Shown one piece after another: positions 21,310-32,465 of a DNA stretch of 64,000 bases. The notes under the pieces are model-generated. The model was not told where the DNA came from, did not search any database, and worked only from the letters and a program-made list of their open reading frames with translations. How positions within the stretch are numbered: the first letter of the stretch is position 1; each line of letters starts with the position of its first letter. Made by a program: the position numbers and the translations under genes. The stretch spans positions 53,390,714 to 53,454,713 of the forward strand of contig CM039462.1 in assembly GCA_022414725.1 (NCBI GenBank), given 5' to 3'. Source of the DNA: Microglena sp. YARC (lineage: Eukaryota; Chlorophyta; Chlorophyceae; Chlamydomonadales; Chlamydomonadaceae).

Positions 21310-21482
21310 GTGACACGTAACGATAACGCCTGGTGAGGCGGGTGGTGGGTGTATTTGTGTGTCTGTGGTTGTGTGTTAGTGTGTGTCTGTAGGTGGGTGT
21401 AATGATAACGCCTGGTGGGGCGGGTGGTGGGTGTATTTGTGTGTCTGTGGTTGTGTGTTAGTGTGTGTCTGTAGGTGGGTGT
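21310..21482 (-). repeat. 82-bp direct duplication of the SINE 3' end
   Basis: AATGATAACGCCTGGTGGGG followed by CGGGTGGTGGGTGTATTTGT and GTGTGTCTG filler occurs twice in tandem (from about 21320 and 21401). The next copy runs into the SINE proper, so the tail of the SINE plus flank has been tandemly duplicated. Confidence 0.8.
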
Positions 21483-21692
21483 AATGATAACGCCTGGTGG
21501 GGCGTGGTGTTAAGGGAACCCGTCGTACGCGGGTAGAGAGCGTTCTTCTACCTCAACTGGACAAGCTGCCATCGCGCTTGACAACGACTGCAACGCTAAG
21601 AGCGACCGTAGGGGGAATCGACCCCCCGACTTTTCGTCCTCAAGCAATTTTGTCTGTCACTAGACCATTGTACATCACTGATAGGGGCGTGT
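21483..21692 (-). mobile_element. tRNA-derived SINE (minus strand)
   Basis: Read on the minus strand: ACAATGGTCTAGTGACAGAC (A-box-like), GGGGGGTCGATTCCCCC (B-box-like, about 21618), then the shared body GTCGTTGTCAAGCGCGATGG, GACAAGCTGCC complement and AACGGGTTCCCTTAACACC-like end. Pol III internal promoter boxes at tRNA-like spacing followed by an unrelated body define a tRNA-derived SINE. It has decayed anticodon-stem pairing, so it is not a functional tRNA. Confidence 0.75.
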
Positions 21693-22656
21693 GTGACAAA
21701 CAAACATACATACGCACACGCAAACATGCATACACACACGCAAACATACATACACACCTTTTTTCTGGCCGCACACCAATCAGCATGCGCCCTGGCCTAC
21801 ACACACACTCACACACTCACACAAACATACATACGCACACGCAAACATGCATACACACACACGCAAACATACATACACACCTTTTTTCTGGCCGCACACC
21901 AATCAGCATGCACCCTGGCCTACACACACACTCACAGACACACACACACACAAACATACATACACACACGCAAACATACATACACACATACATACACACA
22001 CATGCATACACACACATACATACACACACATACATACACACACATACATACACACACGCAAACATACGTGCACACCTTTTTTCTGGCCGCACACCAATCA
22101 GCATGCGCCCTGGCCTACACACACACTCACACACTCACACAAACATACATACGCACACGCAAACATGCATACACACACACGCAAACATACATACACACCT
22201 TTTTTCTGGCCGCACACCAATCAGCATGCACCCTGGCCTACACACACACTCACAGACACACACACACACAAACATACATACACACACGCAAACATACATA
22301 CACACATACATACACACACATGCATACACACACATACATACACACACATACATACACACACATACATACACACACGCAAACATACGTGCACACCATTTTT
22401 CTGGCCGCACACCAATCAGCATGCGCCCTGGCCTACACACACACTCACACACTCACACAAACATACATACGCACACGCAAACATGCATACACACACACGC
22501 AAACATACATACACAGATTTTTTCTGGCCGCACACCAATCAGCATGCAGGCGACAAGAAACGGAGTTGCACAGAAGCTGGGGGTAGATCATCACTGCTGA
22601 CGACAATCCCCAGGCCCTGACCACTACTGCATGGTAAGCTACCCACATACATACAT

Positions 22657-22687
<31 letters not shown>

Positions 22688-22905
22688 AACATACATACAA
22701 ATAAACACACACCTTTTTTCTGGCCGCACACCAATCAGCATGCGCCCTGGCCTACACACACACTCACAGACACACACACACAAACATACATACACACACA
22801 CAAACATACATACACACATACATACACACACATACATACACACACGCAAACATACGTGCACACCTTTTTTCTGGCCGCACACCAATCAGCATGCAAGCGA
22901 CAAGA
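21693..22905. repeat. CA-rich array with 318-bp period
   Basis: ACATACATACACACACGCAA-type repeats punctuated by CTTTTTTCTGGCCGCACACC and AATCAGCATGC. The block from about 21817 to 22134 is repeated almost exactly at 22135-22452, a 318-bp higher-order unit. Shorter related blocks follow to 22905, two of them ending in GGAGTTGCACAGAAGCTGGG and CTGACGACAATCCCCAGG. The long ORFs are Thr/His repeats, not genes. Confidence 0.9.
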
Positions 22906-23082
22906 AATGGAGTTGCACAGAAGCTGGGGTAGATCATCACTGCTGACGACAATCCCCAGGCCCTGACCACTACTGCATGGTAAGCTTCCAGAACATTCTG
23001 AGGCTGCGCCCAATGCGTCTGAGATCTGGCTGCTCAAGGTCATCACCAATTTCAGGCTGCCAACATCGTATCGGATAGCCAC

Positions 23083-23222
23083 TGGGGGGGGGGGGGGGGG
23101 GGGGGGACAAATTCAAATTCAAATTCGAGTTGATGTGTGTGTGTGGGGGGGGGGGGGGGGGGGGACAAATTCAAATTCAAGTTGGTATGTGTGTGTGTTG
23201 GGGGGGGAGGGGGGACAACAAA
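23083..23222. repeat. Poly-G tracts with TTCAAATTCAAATT spacers
   Basis: Three runs of 10-23 G separated by ACAAATTCAAATTCAA and GTGTGTGTG. They mark the left end of the TTCAAA satellite. 22906-23082 is non-repetitive with no supported gene. Confidence 0.9.
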
Positions 23223-23224
23223 TT

Positions 23225-26200
23225 AAAATTCAAATTTCATGTGAATGACTTGGATGATCCACCCGGGGTACACCAGGAACATGAAGCATGGCTCAGGCTC
23301 AAGGCCCAAGGTATTCTGTTGTGAATCTAAAATTCAAATTCAAATTCAAAATGAATGATGTGGATGGTCAGCCCAGGGTCCACCAGGAACATCAAACATG
23401 GCTCAAGGCCTGAGGTATTCTGTTGTGAGTCTAAAATTCAAATTCAAATTCAAAATGAATGATGTGGATGGTCAGCCCAGGGTCCACCAGGAACATCAAA
23501 CATGGCTCAAGGCCTGAGGTATTCTGTTGTGAGTCTAAAATTCAAATCCAAATTCAAAATGAATGATGTGGATGGTCAGCCCAGGGTCCACCAGGAACAT
23601 CAAACATGGCTCAAGGGCTGAGGTATTCTGTTGTGAGTCTAAAATTCAAATGCAAATGCTAATTCAAAGTAAATGACGTGGATGGTCAGCCCAGGGTCCA
23701 CCAGGAACATCAAAATGGCTTAGTGCTAAGACATTCAGTTTTGAATCTCAAATTCAAATTCAAATTCAAATTGAAAGTAAAATTCAAATTCAAAGTGAAT
23801 AACAGGGATGGTCCACCAGGAACATCAAACATGGCTCAGTGCTAAGGTATTCAGTTTTGAATCTCAAATTCAAATTCAAATGCAAAGTGAATAACAGGAA
23901 TGGTCCACCAGGAACACCAACCAAGGCTCAGTGCAAAGGCTTGAGGTATTGAGTTTTAAATCTAAAATTCAAATCCAAATTCAAATTGAATGACCTGGAT
24001 GGTCCACCAGGAGCTTGCAGCATGGATCAGGCTGAAGGCTTGAGGTTTTGAGTTTTAAATCTCAAATTAAAATTAAAATTAAAATTCAAAAGGAATAACG
24101 TGGATGGTCCACCAGGAACATGAAGCATGGATCAGGATCAATGCTTGAGGTTTTGAGTTATGAATCTCAAATTCAAATCCAAATTCAAATTGAATGACCT
24201 GGATTGTCCAGCAGGAGCATGCAGCATGGATCAGGATCAAGGCTTGAGGTTTTGAGTTTTGAATCTCAAATTCAAATTCAAATTCAAAGTGAATGACCTG
24301 GATTGTCCAGCAGGAACATGAAGCATGGATCAGGACCAAGGCTTGAGGTTTTGAGTTTTGAATCTCAAATTCAAATTCAAATTCAAAGTGAATGACCTGG
24401 ATTGTCCAGCAGGAGCATGCAGCATGGATCAGGATCAAGGCTTGAGGTTTTGAGTTTTGAACTCAAATTCAAATTCAAATTCAAAGTGAATGACCTGGAT
24501 TGTCCAGCAGGAGCATGCAGCATGGATCAGGATCAAGGCTTGAGGTTTTGAGTTTTGAATCTAAAATTCAAATTCAAATTCTAATTGAATGACCTGGATT
24601 GTCCAGCAGGAGCATGCAGCATGGATCAGGCTCAAGGCTTTAAGTTTTGAGTTTTGTATCTCAAATTCAAATTCAAATTCAAATTCAAAGTGAATAACCT
24701 GGATGGTCCAACAGGAGCATCCAGCATGGATCAGGATCAAGGCTTGAGGTATTGAGTTTTAAATCTAAAATTCAAATCCAAATTCAAAGTGAATGACCTG
24801 GATTGTCCAGCAGGAACATGAAGCATGGATCAGGATCAAGGCTTGAGGTTTTGAGTTTTGAATCTCAAATTCAAATTCAAATTCAAATTCAAAGTGAATA
24901 ACCTGGATTGTCCAGCAGGAACATGAAGCATGGATCAGGATCAATGCTTGAGGTTTTGAGTTTTGAACTCAAATTCAAATTCAAATTCAAAGTGAATGAC
25001 CTGGATTGTCCAGCAGGAGCATGCAGCATGGATCAGGATCAAGGCTTGAGGTTTTGAGTTTTGAATCTCAAATTCAAATTCAAATTCAAAGTGAATGACC
25101 TGGATTATCCAGCAGGAACATGAAGCATGGACCAGGACCAAGGCTTGAGGTTTTGAGTTTTGAATCTCAAATTCAAATTCAAATTCAAAGTGAATGACCT
25201 GGATTGTCCAGCAGGAGCATGCAGCATGGATCAGGATCAAGGCTTGAGGTTTTGAGTTTTGAACTCAAATTAAAATTCAAATTCAAAGTGAATGACCTGG
25301 ATTGTCCAGCAGGAGCATGCAGCATGGATCAGGATCAAGGCTTGAGGTTTTGAGTTTTGAATCTAAAATTCAAATTCAAATTCTAATTGAATCACTTGGA
25401 TTGTCCAGCAGGAGCATGCAGCATGGATCAGGCTCAAGGCTCTAAGTTTTGAGTTTTGTAACTCAAATTCAAATTCAAATTCAAATTCAAAGTGAATAAC
25501 CTGGATGGTCCAACAGGAGCATCCAGCATGGATCAGGATCAAGGCTTGAGGTTTTGAGTTTTGAATCTCAAATTCAAATTCAAATTCAAAGTGAATGACC
25601 TGGATTGTCCAGCAGGAACATGAAGCATGGATCAGGATCAAGGCTTGAGGTTTTGAGTTTTGAATCTCAAATTCAAATTCAAATTCAAATTCAAAGTGAA
25701 TAACCTGGATTGTCCAGCAGGAACATGAAGCATGGATCAGGATCAATGCTTGAGGTTTTGAGTTTTGAACTCAAATTCAAATTCAAATTCAAAGTGAATG
25801 ACCTGGATTGTCCAGCAGGAGCATGCAGCATGGATCAGGATCAAGGCTTGAGGTTTTGAGTTTTGAATCTCAAATTCAAATTCAAATTCAAAGTGAATGA
25901 CCTGGATTGTCCAGCAGGAACATGAAGCATGGATCAGGACCAAGGCTTGAGGTTTTGAGTTTTGAATCTCAAATTCAAATTCAAATTCAAAGTGAATGAC
26001 CTGGATTGTCCAGCAGGAGCATGCAGCATGGATCAGGATCAAGGCTTGAGGTTTTGAGTTTTGAACTCAAATTCAAATTCAAATTCAAAGTGAATGACCT
26101 GGATTGTCCAGCAGGAGCATGCAGCATGGATCAGGATCAAGGCTTGAGGTTTTGAGTTTTGAATCTAAAATTCAAATTCAAATTCTAATTGAATGACCTG

Positions 26201-26829
26201 GATTGTCCAGCAGGAGCATGCAGCATGGATCAAGTTCAAGGCTTTAAGTTTTGAGTTTTGTATCTCAAATTCAAATTCAAATTCAAATTCAAAGTGAATA
26301 ACCTGGATGGTCCACCAGGAGCATCCAGCATGGATCAGGACCAAGGCTTGAGGTTTTGAGTTTTGAATCTCAAATTCAAATCCAAATTCAAATTGAATGA
26401 CCTGGATGGTCCACCAGGAGCATGCAGCATGGATCAGGATCAAGGCTTGAGGTTTTGAGTTTTGAATCTCAAATTCAAATTCAAATTGAATAATCTGGAT
26501 GGTCACCAGGAGCTTGCAGCATGGATCTGGCTCAAGGCTTGAGGTTTTGAGTTTTGAATCTAAAATTCAAATCCAAATTCAAATTGAATCACCTGGATTG
26601 TCCAGCAGGAGCATGCAGCATGGATCAGGCTCAAGGCTTGAGGTTTTGAGTTTTGTAACTCAAATTCAAATTCAAATTCAAATTCAAAGTGAATAACCTG
26701 GATGGTCCAACAGGAGCATCGAGGATAGATCTGTGTGAAGGCTTGAGGTTAAGAAACTTAAATGTAAATCCAAATTCAAAATCAAATGGAATAAGATGAA
26801 TGGTCCACTCGGAGCATCAAGGATGGCTC
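23225..26829. repeat. 99-bp satellite with 8-mer higher-order structure
   Basis: About 35 units of 95-110 bp, each with AATTCAAATTCAAATTCAAA, GTGAATGACCTGGATTGTCC, AGCAGGAGCATGCAGCATGG and GGCTTGAGGTTTTGAGTTTT. Variant units recur in the same order with an interval of about 800 bp (marker unit TAAGTTTTGAGTTTTGTA near 24640, 25440 and 26245), so eight 99-bp units form a higher-order repeat. The left end is more diverged. Minus-strand ORFs are satellite translations. Confidence 0.9.
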
Positions 26830-26842
26830 AGTGCTAAGGTAA

Positions 26843-27055
26843 TGGTAATGATAACGCCTGGTAGGGCGTGGTGTTAAGGGAACCCGTCGTGCGCGGGTAG
26901 AGAGCGGTCTTGTACCTCAACCGGACAAGATACCATCCCGGATGACAACGACCTGCAACGCCAAGAGCGACCGTAGGGGAAAATGAACCCCCGACTCTTC
27001 GTCCTTGGAGCAATTCGGTCTACCTCTAGACCAATGTATATAACTGAAAGGGGCT
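26843..27055 (-). mobile_element. tRNA-derived SINE with 13-bp target duplication
   Basis: Inserted in the satellite. Flanks AGTGCTAAGGTAA (26830-26842) and AGTGCAAAGGTAA (27056-27068) are a 13-bp target duplication with one mismatch. On the minus strand the head reads ATTGGTCTAGAGGTAGACCG (A-box-like TGGTCTAGAGG) and GGGGGTTCATTTTCCCC (B-box-like with a T substitution), followed by the shared body GTCGTTGTCATCCGGGATGG and the GGTTCCCTTAACACCACG end. Length is 213 bp. This is the cleanest copy here. Confidence 0.85.
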
Positions 27056-27068
27056 AGTGCAAAGGTAA

Positions 27069-28120
27069 CTTCAATCCAAATTCAAAGTGCTAAGTAACCT
27101 AAATCCAAATTCAAAATTCTAAGTAACTTAAATCCAAATTCAAAGTTTTATGTAGCTTAAATCCAAATTCAAAGTTCTAAGTAACTTAAATCCAAATTCA
27201 AAGTGCGAAGTAGCTTAAATCCAAATTCAAAGTGCTAAGTAACTTAAATCCAAATTCAAAGAGAGCGATATGTAGGATCCGCCAGGAGCATTGAGGATGA
27301 ATCTGTGCTAAGGCTTGAGGTTTTGAATTTAAGAAACTTAAAATTCAAATCCAAATTCAAAGGGAGCGATATGTAGGGTTCGCCAGGAGCATCGAGGATG
27401 GATCCGTGAGAAGGCTTGAGGTTTTGAAGTTAAGAAACTTCAAATTTAAATCCAAATTAAAAAAGAGTGATATGTAGGGTTCGCCAGGAGCATCCAGGAT
27501 GGATCCGTGAGAAGGCTTGAGGTTTTGAAGTTAAGAAACTTCAAATTTAAATCCAAATTAAAAAAGAGTGATATGTAGGGTTCGCCAGGAGCATCGAGGA
27601 TGGATCCGTGAGAAGGCTTGAGGTTTTAAAGTTAAGAAACTTCAAATTTAAATCCAAATTAAAAAAGAGTGATATGTAGGGTTCGCCAGGAGCATCGAGG
27701 ATGGATCCGTGAGAAGGCTTGAGGTTTTAAAGTTAAGAAACTTCAAATTTAAATCCAAATTAAAAAAGAGTGATATGTAGGGTTCGCCAGGAGCATCGAG
27801 GATGGATCCGTGAGAAGGCTTGAGGTTATGTGTTTTGAGGTTTTGAGGTTTTGTGTTTTGTGTTTTGTGTTTTGTGTTTTGAGGTTTCGTGTTTTGTGTT
27901 TTGTGTTTTGAGGTTTTGAGGTTTTGTGTTTTGAGTCTCAGATTCAAATCGAAATTTAAAAGTGAATGACATATGAACACTTCAGTTTGCTAAAAAAATT
28001 AGATCATTATCCAATTAAATCCGTGCTAAAGCTTGAGGCAGTCTGTTTTGCGCAAAGGAACCATTCAAATGCAAATGCAAACTCAGATTGAATATACTGC
28101 CTAAAACTGGAGGGGTCCAC
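27069..28120. repeat. Satellite continuation, TCCAAATTCAAAG and 110-bp variants
   Basis: Short units AGTAACTTAAATCCAAATTC (27080-27260) are followed by five nearly identical units of about 110 bp with GAGTGATATGTAGGGTTCGC and CAGGAGCATCGAGGATGG (27260-27830), then (TTTTGTGTTTTGAGG)n at 27830-27930. It is the same family as the 99-bp satellite, with different turnover. Confidence 0.9.
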
Positions 28121-28123
28121 CAG

Positions 28124-28412
28124 GAATATTCAGGATATATTCAGGATATATTCAGGTTATATTCAGGTTATATTCAGGTTATATTCAGGATATATTCAGG
28201 AAATATTCAGGATATATTCAGGATATATTCAGGATATATTCAGGATATATTCAGGATATATTCAGGATATATTCAGGATATTCAGGATATTCAGGATATT
28301 CAGGATATTCAGGATATATTCAGGATATTCAGGATATTCAGGATATATTCAGGATATTCAGGATATTCAGAATATATTCAGGATATTCAGGATATTCAGG
28401 ACATTTTCAGGA
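28124..28412. repeat. ATTCAGGATAT short tandem repeat
   Basis: (ATATTCAGGAT)n with unit lengths alternating between 9 and 12 bp, embedded in a satellite unit (CCACCAGGAATATTCAGG). The ORF is Ile/Phe/Gln/Asp repeat only. Confidence 0.95.
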
Positions 28413-28643
28413 TCAATGCTTCAGTCCGCTTCAGATATCTTATTCAGCTGTAAAACTCAAATTCAAAACCAAACTCGAATTCAAATTAGCTGGATAGACC
28501 ACCAGGAGCATCAAGCATGGCTCCGTGACGAGGCTTGAGGCTTTCAGTTTTGTAACTCGAATTCAAATCCAGATTCAAAGTTAATTACCTTGAGGGTACT
28601 AACCAGGAGCATCAAGCATGGCTCCCATACTTTTTCTTTTCAG

Positions 28644-28860
28644 CTACGAGCAGCAGCTTCTAGGCAGATCCCTGGGCTCTCTCTTCACCCAAACCTTAAA
28701 GAACCTAGTGCACCTGCAAGCTGATATCGCCAGCTTTCCAGTGCTCCTGAAATCTTTGGGTTTGGCCCAGTGGCAGTCTCAGGGAGCTGCCTTGAAGCTG
28801 GTGCTGGTAGCCGAAAATAAAAACAGTGAAATCTCCGTATCAATGCTTGAGGTCTGCTAG
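28644..28860 (+). CDS. Candidate exon, unrecognised protein
   Basis: A strong polypyrimidine tract and AG (CTTTTTCTTTTCAG) end at 28643. The open segment reads YEQQLLGRSLGSLFTQTLKN, then LVHLQADIASFPVLLKSLGL and AQWQSQGAALKLVLVAEN. It is Leu-rich, helix-like and of normal composition, unlike everything around it. A possible 5' splice site is CTG|GTAGCC near 28806; otherwise a stop ends it at 28858-28860. The upstream satellite unit GGAGCATCAAGCATGGCTC runs directly into it. Family not recognised; whether it belongs to the GWD gene cannot be told. Confidence 0.4.
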
Positions 28861-28878
28861 TTTTCAACTTAACATCAG

Positions 28879-29074
28879 CAGGGTAATTCAAAGCGCGCGC
28901 TTTTGCGCTTTTGAGCGCTGACTTTTTGACCCCCTCTGCGCTTTAAGCGCAGTTTTTTGCAACTCCCTGTGGGCGCAGCAAGCAATTTTTGCGCTTTTTG
29001 CACTACAAAGCGCAGTTTGTTTTGTTTTCAAGTGCGCGAAAGCGCTGGCCAATTTGGCCATTTGAAGTACCCTG
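28879..29074 (+). mobile_element. hAT-like MITE, third copy
   Basis: A 196-bp element with termini CAGGGTAATTCAAA and TTTGAAGTACCCTG, flanked by AACATCAG (28871-28878) and AACATCAC (29075-29082), an 8-bp target duplication with one mismatch. The sequence is about 93% identical by eye to the inner element at 21083-21276. Non-coding. Confidence 0.9.
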
Positions 29075-29174
29075 AACATCACATCAAAAATACAAATAAA
29101 TGTTTCGTCACACTCGATGTACATTTTGTCACACTCGATGTACATTTCGTCATCACATCAAAAATACAACTAAT

Positions 29175-29745
29175 TAAGTTACCTGACTCTGGAGCGTCCG
29201 CCACGAATGTCAAGACAACTGGGAAAGGTGATTCATCCCCGGTCCCTTTCTTGAGTCTTAACTGGCCCCAAATTCAAATTCAAATTCAAATTCAAATACC
29301 TGACTCTGGAGCGTGCGCCACGAATGTCAAGACAACTGGGAAAGATGATTCATCCCCGGTCCCTTTCTTGAGTCTTAACTGGCCCCAAATTCAAATTCAA
29401 ATTCAAATTCAGATTTAAATACCTGACTCTGGAGCGTGCGCCACGAATGTCAAGACGACTGGGAAAGGTGATTCATCCCCTGTTCCTTTCTTGAGTCTTA
29501 ACTGGCCCCAAATTCAAATTCAAATTCAAATTCAAATTTAAATACCTGACTCTGGAGCGTGCGCCACGAATGTCAAGACGACTGGGAAAGGTGATTCATC
29601 CCCTGTTCCTTTCTTGAGTCTTAACTGGCCCCAAATTTAAATTAAATTCAAATTCAAATTCAAATACCTGACTCTGGAGCGTCTGCCACGAATGTCAAGA
29701 CGACTGGGAAAGGTGATTCATCTCCGGTCCCCTTCTTGAGCCTTA
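29175..29745. repeat. About 120-bp tandem repeat, five copies
   Basis: Units contain CCTGACTCTGGAGCGTGCGC, CACGAATGTCAAGAC and TTGAGTCTTAACTGGCCCC plus (AAATTC)n. The non-AAATTC part is very conserved and open in one frame (PDSGACATNVKTTGK, PVPFLSLNWPQ), so it may derive from an exon. The last unit runs into AAGCTTCGACTTCAGGGCC, where the next array starts. Confidence 0.85.
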
Positions 29746-30094
29746 ACTGTCCCCCAAGCTTCGACTTCAGGGCCAGTAGGTCAGCCTGAGGCCGGTGGGA
29801 GGTAGGTAAGATGAGTCCATGTGCGTGTTTGTGCATGTGTGTGCATATTGGATTTGGGTATATTTGAGAGGATTTGTGTGTATGAACTGACCCCCAAGCT
29901 TTGACTTCAGGGCCAGTAGGTCAGCCTGATGCGTGTGGGAGGTAGGTAAGATGAGTCCATGTGTGTGTCCGTTTATGTGTGTGCATATTGGATTTGGGTC
30001 TACTTGAGAGGATTTGTGTGTATGAACTGACCCCCAAGCTTTGACTTCAGGGCTAGAAGGTCAGCCTGAGGCGGGTGGGAGGTACGTAGGGGTC
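29746..30094. repeat. About 129-bp tandem repeat, three copies
   Basis: Units carry CCCCCAAGCTT(C/T)GACTTCAG, AGTAGGTCAGCCTGAGG and GGAGGTAGGTAAGATGAG with GTGTGT filler. No gene. Confidence 0.85.
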
Positions 30095-30365
30095 AGCTAT
30101 GTTATATAACATTAGAATAAATCATATTAAATAATATTATAAAATATAAGTCGGACGATCCGTCTCACCAGAATTTCGAATTTATTTGAAAAACTAAAAT
30201 GATTGTGACACTACAATAATATTAGTTAATACTAGTTTTTTAAACACTAATATTAGTTGCCGTTACCTAGAGGTAGGTAATAAAATAAATAAATAGTACA
30301 CCTTTTTACGAGGCGAGAGGTTGAGGGGGCCAGCCCGTTTGCTTTCACTGGGGCCAACCACGGGA
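30095..30365. other. AT-rich insertion interrupting a tandem unit
   Basis: About 270 bp of AT-rich sequence (ATTAAATAATATTATAAAAT; palindromic ACTAATATTAGT) splits a 129-bp-type unit between GGAGGTACGTA and GGAGGTAGGTAACATG. It is probably an insertion, but I find no convincing terminal repeats. No ORF. Confidence 0.45.
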
Positions 30366-30369
30366 GGTA

Positions 30370-31609
30370 GGTAACATGGGTTCATGTGTGTGTTCGTGTA
30401 TGTGTGTGCATATTGGATTTGGGTATATTTGGGAGGATCTGTGTGTATGCGTGTGTATGTGTGTGCATGTGTGTGGATGCGTGTGGATGTATGTGGATGT
30501 GTGTGCATGTGCGTGCATGTTTGAGCATGTGTGTGCATGTGTTCAGGCGTGTGGATGTGTGCGCATGTGTGTGAATGCGTGTGTGTGCATGTGTGAGTGT
30601 GCATGCGTGTGCATGCATGTGAATGTGTGTGCATGTATGTGGATGTGTGTGCATGTGCGTGCATGCGTGTGGATGTGTGTGTATAAGTGTGTATGTTTGA
30701 GCGTGTGTGTGCATGTGTTCAGTTGTGTGGATGTGTGTGCATATGTGTGGGTGAGTGTGCATGTGTGTGCATGAATGTGGATGTGTGTGCATGTGCTTGC
30801 ATGCGTGTTGATGTGTGTGTATCTGCGTGTATGTTTGAGCATGTGTGTGCATGTGTTCAGGCGTGTGGATGTCTGTGCATGTGTGTGGATGTGTCTGGAT
30901 GTGTGTGCATGTGTGTGCATGTGTGTGGGTGAGTGTGCATGTGTGTGGGTGAGTGTGCATGTGTGTGCATGTGTTCAGGTGTGTGGATGTGTGTGCATGT
31001 GTGTGGATGTGTGTGCATGTATGTGGGTGCATGTGTGTGCATGTGCGTGCATGCGTGTGGATGTGTGTGTATCTGTGTGTATGTTTGAGCATGTGTGTTC
31101 ATGTGTGTGGATGTGAGTGGATGTGTGTGCATGCGTGTGCATGTGTGTGGATGAGTGTGCATGTGTGCGCATGTTTGTGCATGTGTGTGTGCATGTGTGT
31201 GCATGTGTGTGCAAGTGTGTGCATGTTTGTGCATGTGTATGCATGTTTGTGCATGTGTGTGCATGTGTGTGGGTGCATATGTGTGCATGTGTGTGGATGC
31301 ATGTGTGTGCATGTGTGTGGGTGCATGTGTGTGCATGTTTGTGCATGTGTGTGCATATGTTGTTGTGGTGTGTGTGTGTGTTGTGTGTGCATGTGCGCGG
31401 GTACATGTGTTTGCATGCGTATGAGTGTGCATGTGTGTGCATGTGTGTGGATGTGTGTGGATGTGTGTGCATGTCTGTGTGTTTGTGTATGTGTGTGCAT
31501 GTATGTGTAAGTTTGTGTATGTGTGTGCATGTGTAACGATGTGTGCGTATGTGTGGATGTGTGTGCATGTGCATGTATGCTTTTGTCTCTGTGCCTTTTT
31601 TAAGGTGTG

Positions 31610-31662
<53 letters not shown>

Positions 31663-31690
31663 GTGTGTATCTGTGCGTACTTAGTCTGTA
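30370..31690. repeat. GTGTGCAT minisatellite
   Basis: 1.3 kb of (TGTGTGCATG)n variants with a pure (GT)n core at 31612-31665. Cys/Val or Thr/His ORFs in several frames are artefacts of the repeat. Confidence 0.95.
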
Positions 31691-31699
31691 TGTGTCTCC

Positions 31700-32280
31700 A
31701 TTCCTGTCAGTAGGTGGATGCATGGGTTGGAGTGGATGTAACTTTCCATACAGCAGTCCAACCCATGCAACCTCTCCCAGGCTGAAGGGCATGGGGTTTG
31801 GGGTATGGAGTGCCCAGGTCATGGGTGTTACCTGAAGTGCGGCAAGAGTTGCCAACGACATTCAAACCGTCCGGGAAATATGTCAAGCTGATCGCACAAA
31901 GTGTATTCGTCGAGGTTCGGTCGGTCCGTGTTTCCCCTGGGTGTTTTCTCTTGGTTTGGCTTGGCTCCGTTATTTTACGTTCGCGTTCTGGCTGGAGTGG
32001 CGGTTTTCGTACCGCTTGGGCGGTACAATTTGAGCTGAGCTGGCTGAGCTTATCGTCATACTGCGACCCCACCGGGGGCCCCCGGGGACCCCCAAGAAAA
32101 ATAAACCTCGCCTCCCCCCCTCGCACTTCGATGTGCCTACTTTATCGCCTGTAACGGTCGCGCTTTGCAAGCTACTACCCTTTCTTTCCCTGCTACCCTG
32201 CATCCCCCTCCTCCCCTCTTATACCTCTTCCTTCGCCCCCCTTTAGCCCTCACCGGGGCTGCCCGAGGAGCTACAAATGA
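31700..32280. other. Non-repetitive stretch, no supported gene
   Basis: Mixed-composition DNA with CCCCACCGGGGGCCCCCGGG hairpins at about 32068-32095. Both strands have ORFs of about 120-140 codons (plus 31798-32154, minus 31707-32126) that overlap antisense to each other, so neither is trusted. It may be a dispersed-repeat fragment. Confidence 0.3.
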
Positions 32281-32319
32281 GTGGTCGCATATCGAATCGT
32301 TAATCGAGATTCCGCAGTC

Positions 32320-32465
32320 ACTTTGACGGTGAATTAAACAGTGAATTAAACAGTGGATTAAACAGTGAATTGCTTGGAAGGTGAATTAAACAGTGAATTA
32401 AACAGTCAATTAAACAGTGAATTGCTTGGAAGGTGAATTAAACAGTGAATTGCTTGGAAGGTGAC
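32320..32465. repeat. GTGAATTAAACA short tandem array
   Basis: Units of GTGAATTAAACA with periodic GTGAATTGCTTGGAAG. Flanking 32280-32320 and 32465-32640 show no gene. Confidence 0.9.

Noticed and set aside
21497..22620. Thr/His-rich ORFs of up to 367 codons
   Set aside because: CACATA repeats open in all three frames; no gene features.
26843..27055. Functional tRNA gene
   Set aside because: A- and B-box-like motifs are present, but the arms do not pair well and the sequence continues into a shared SINE body.
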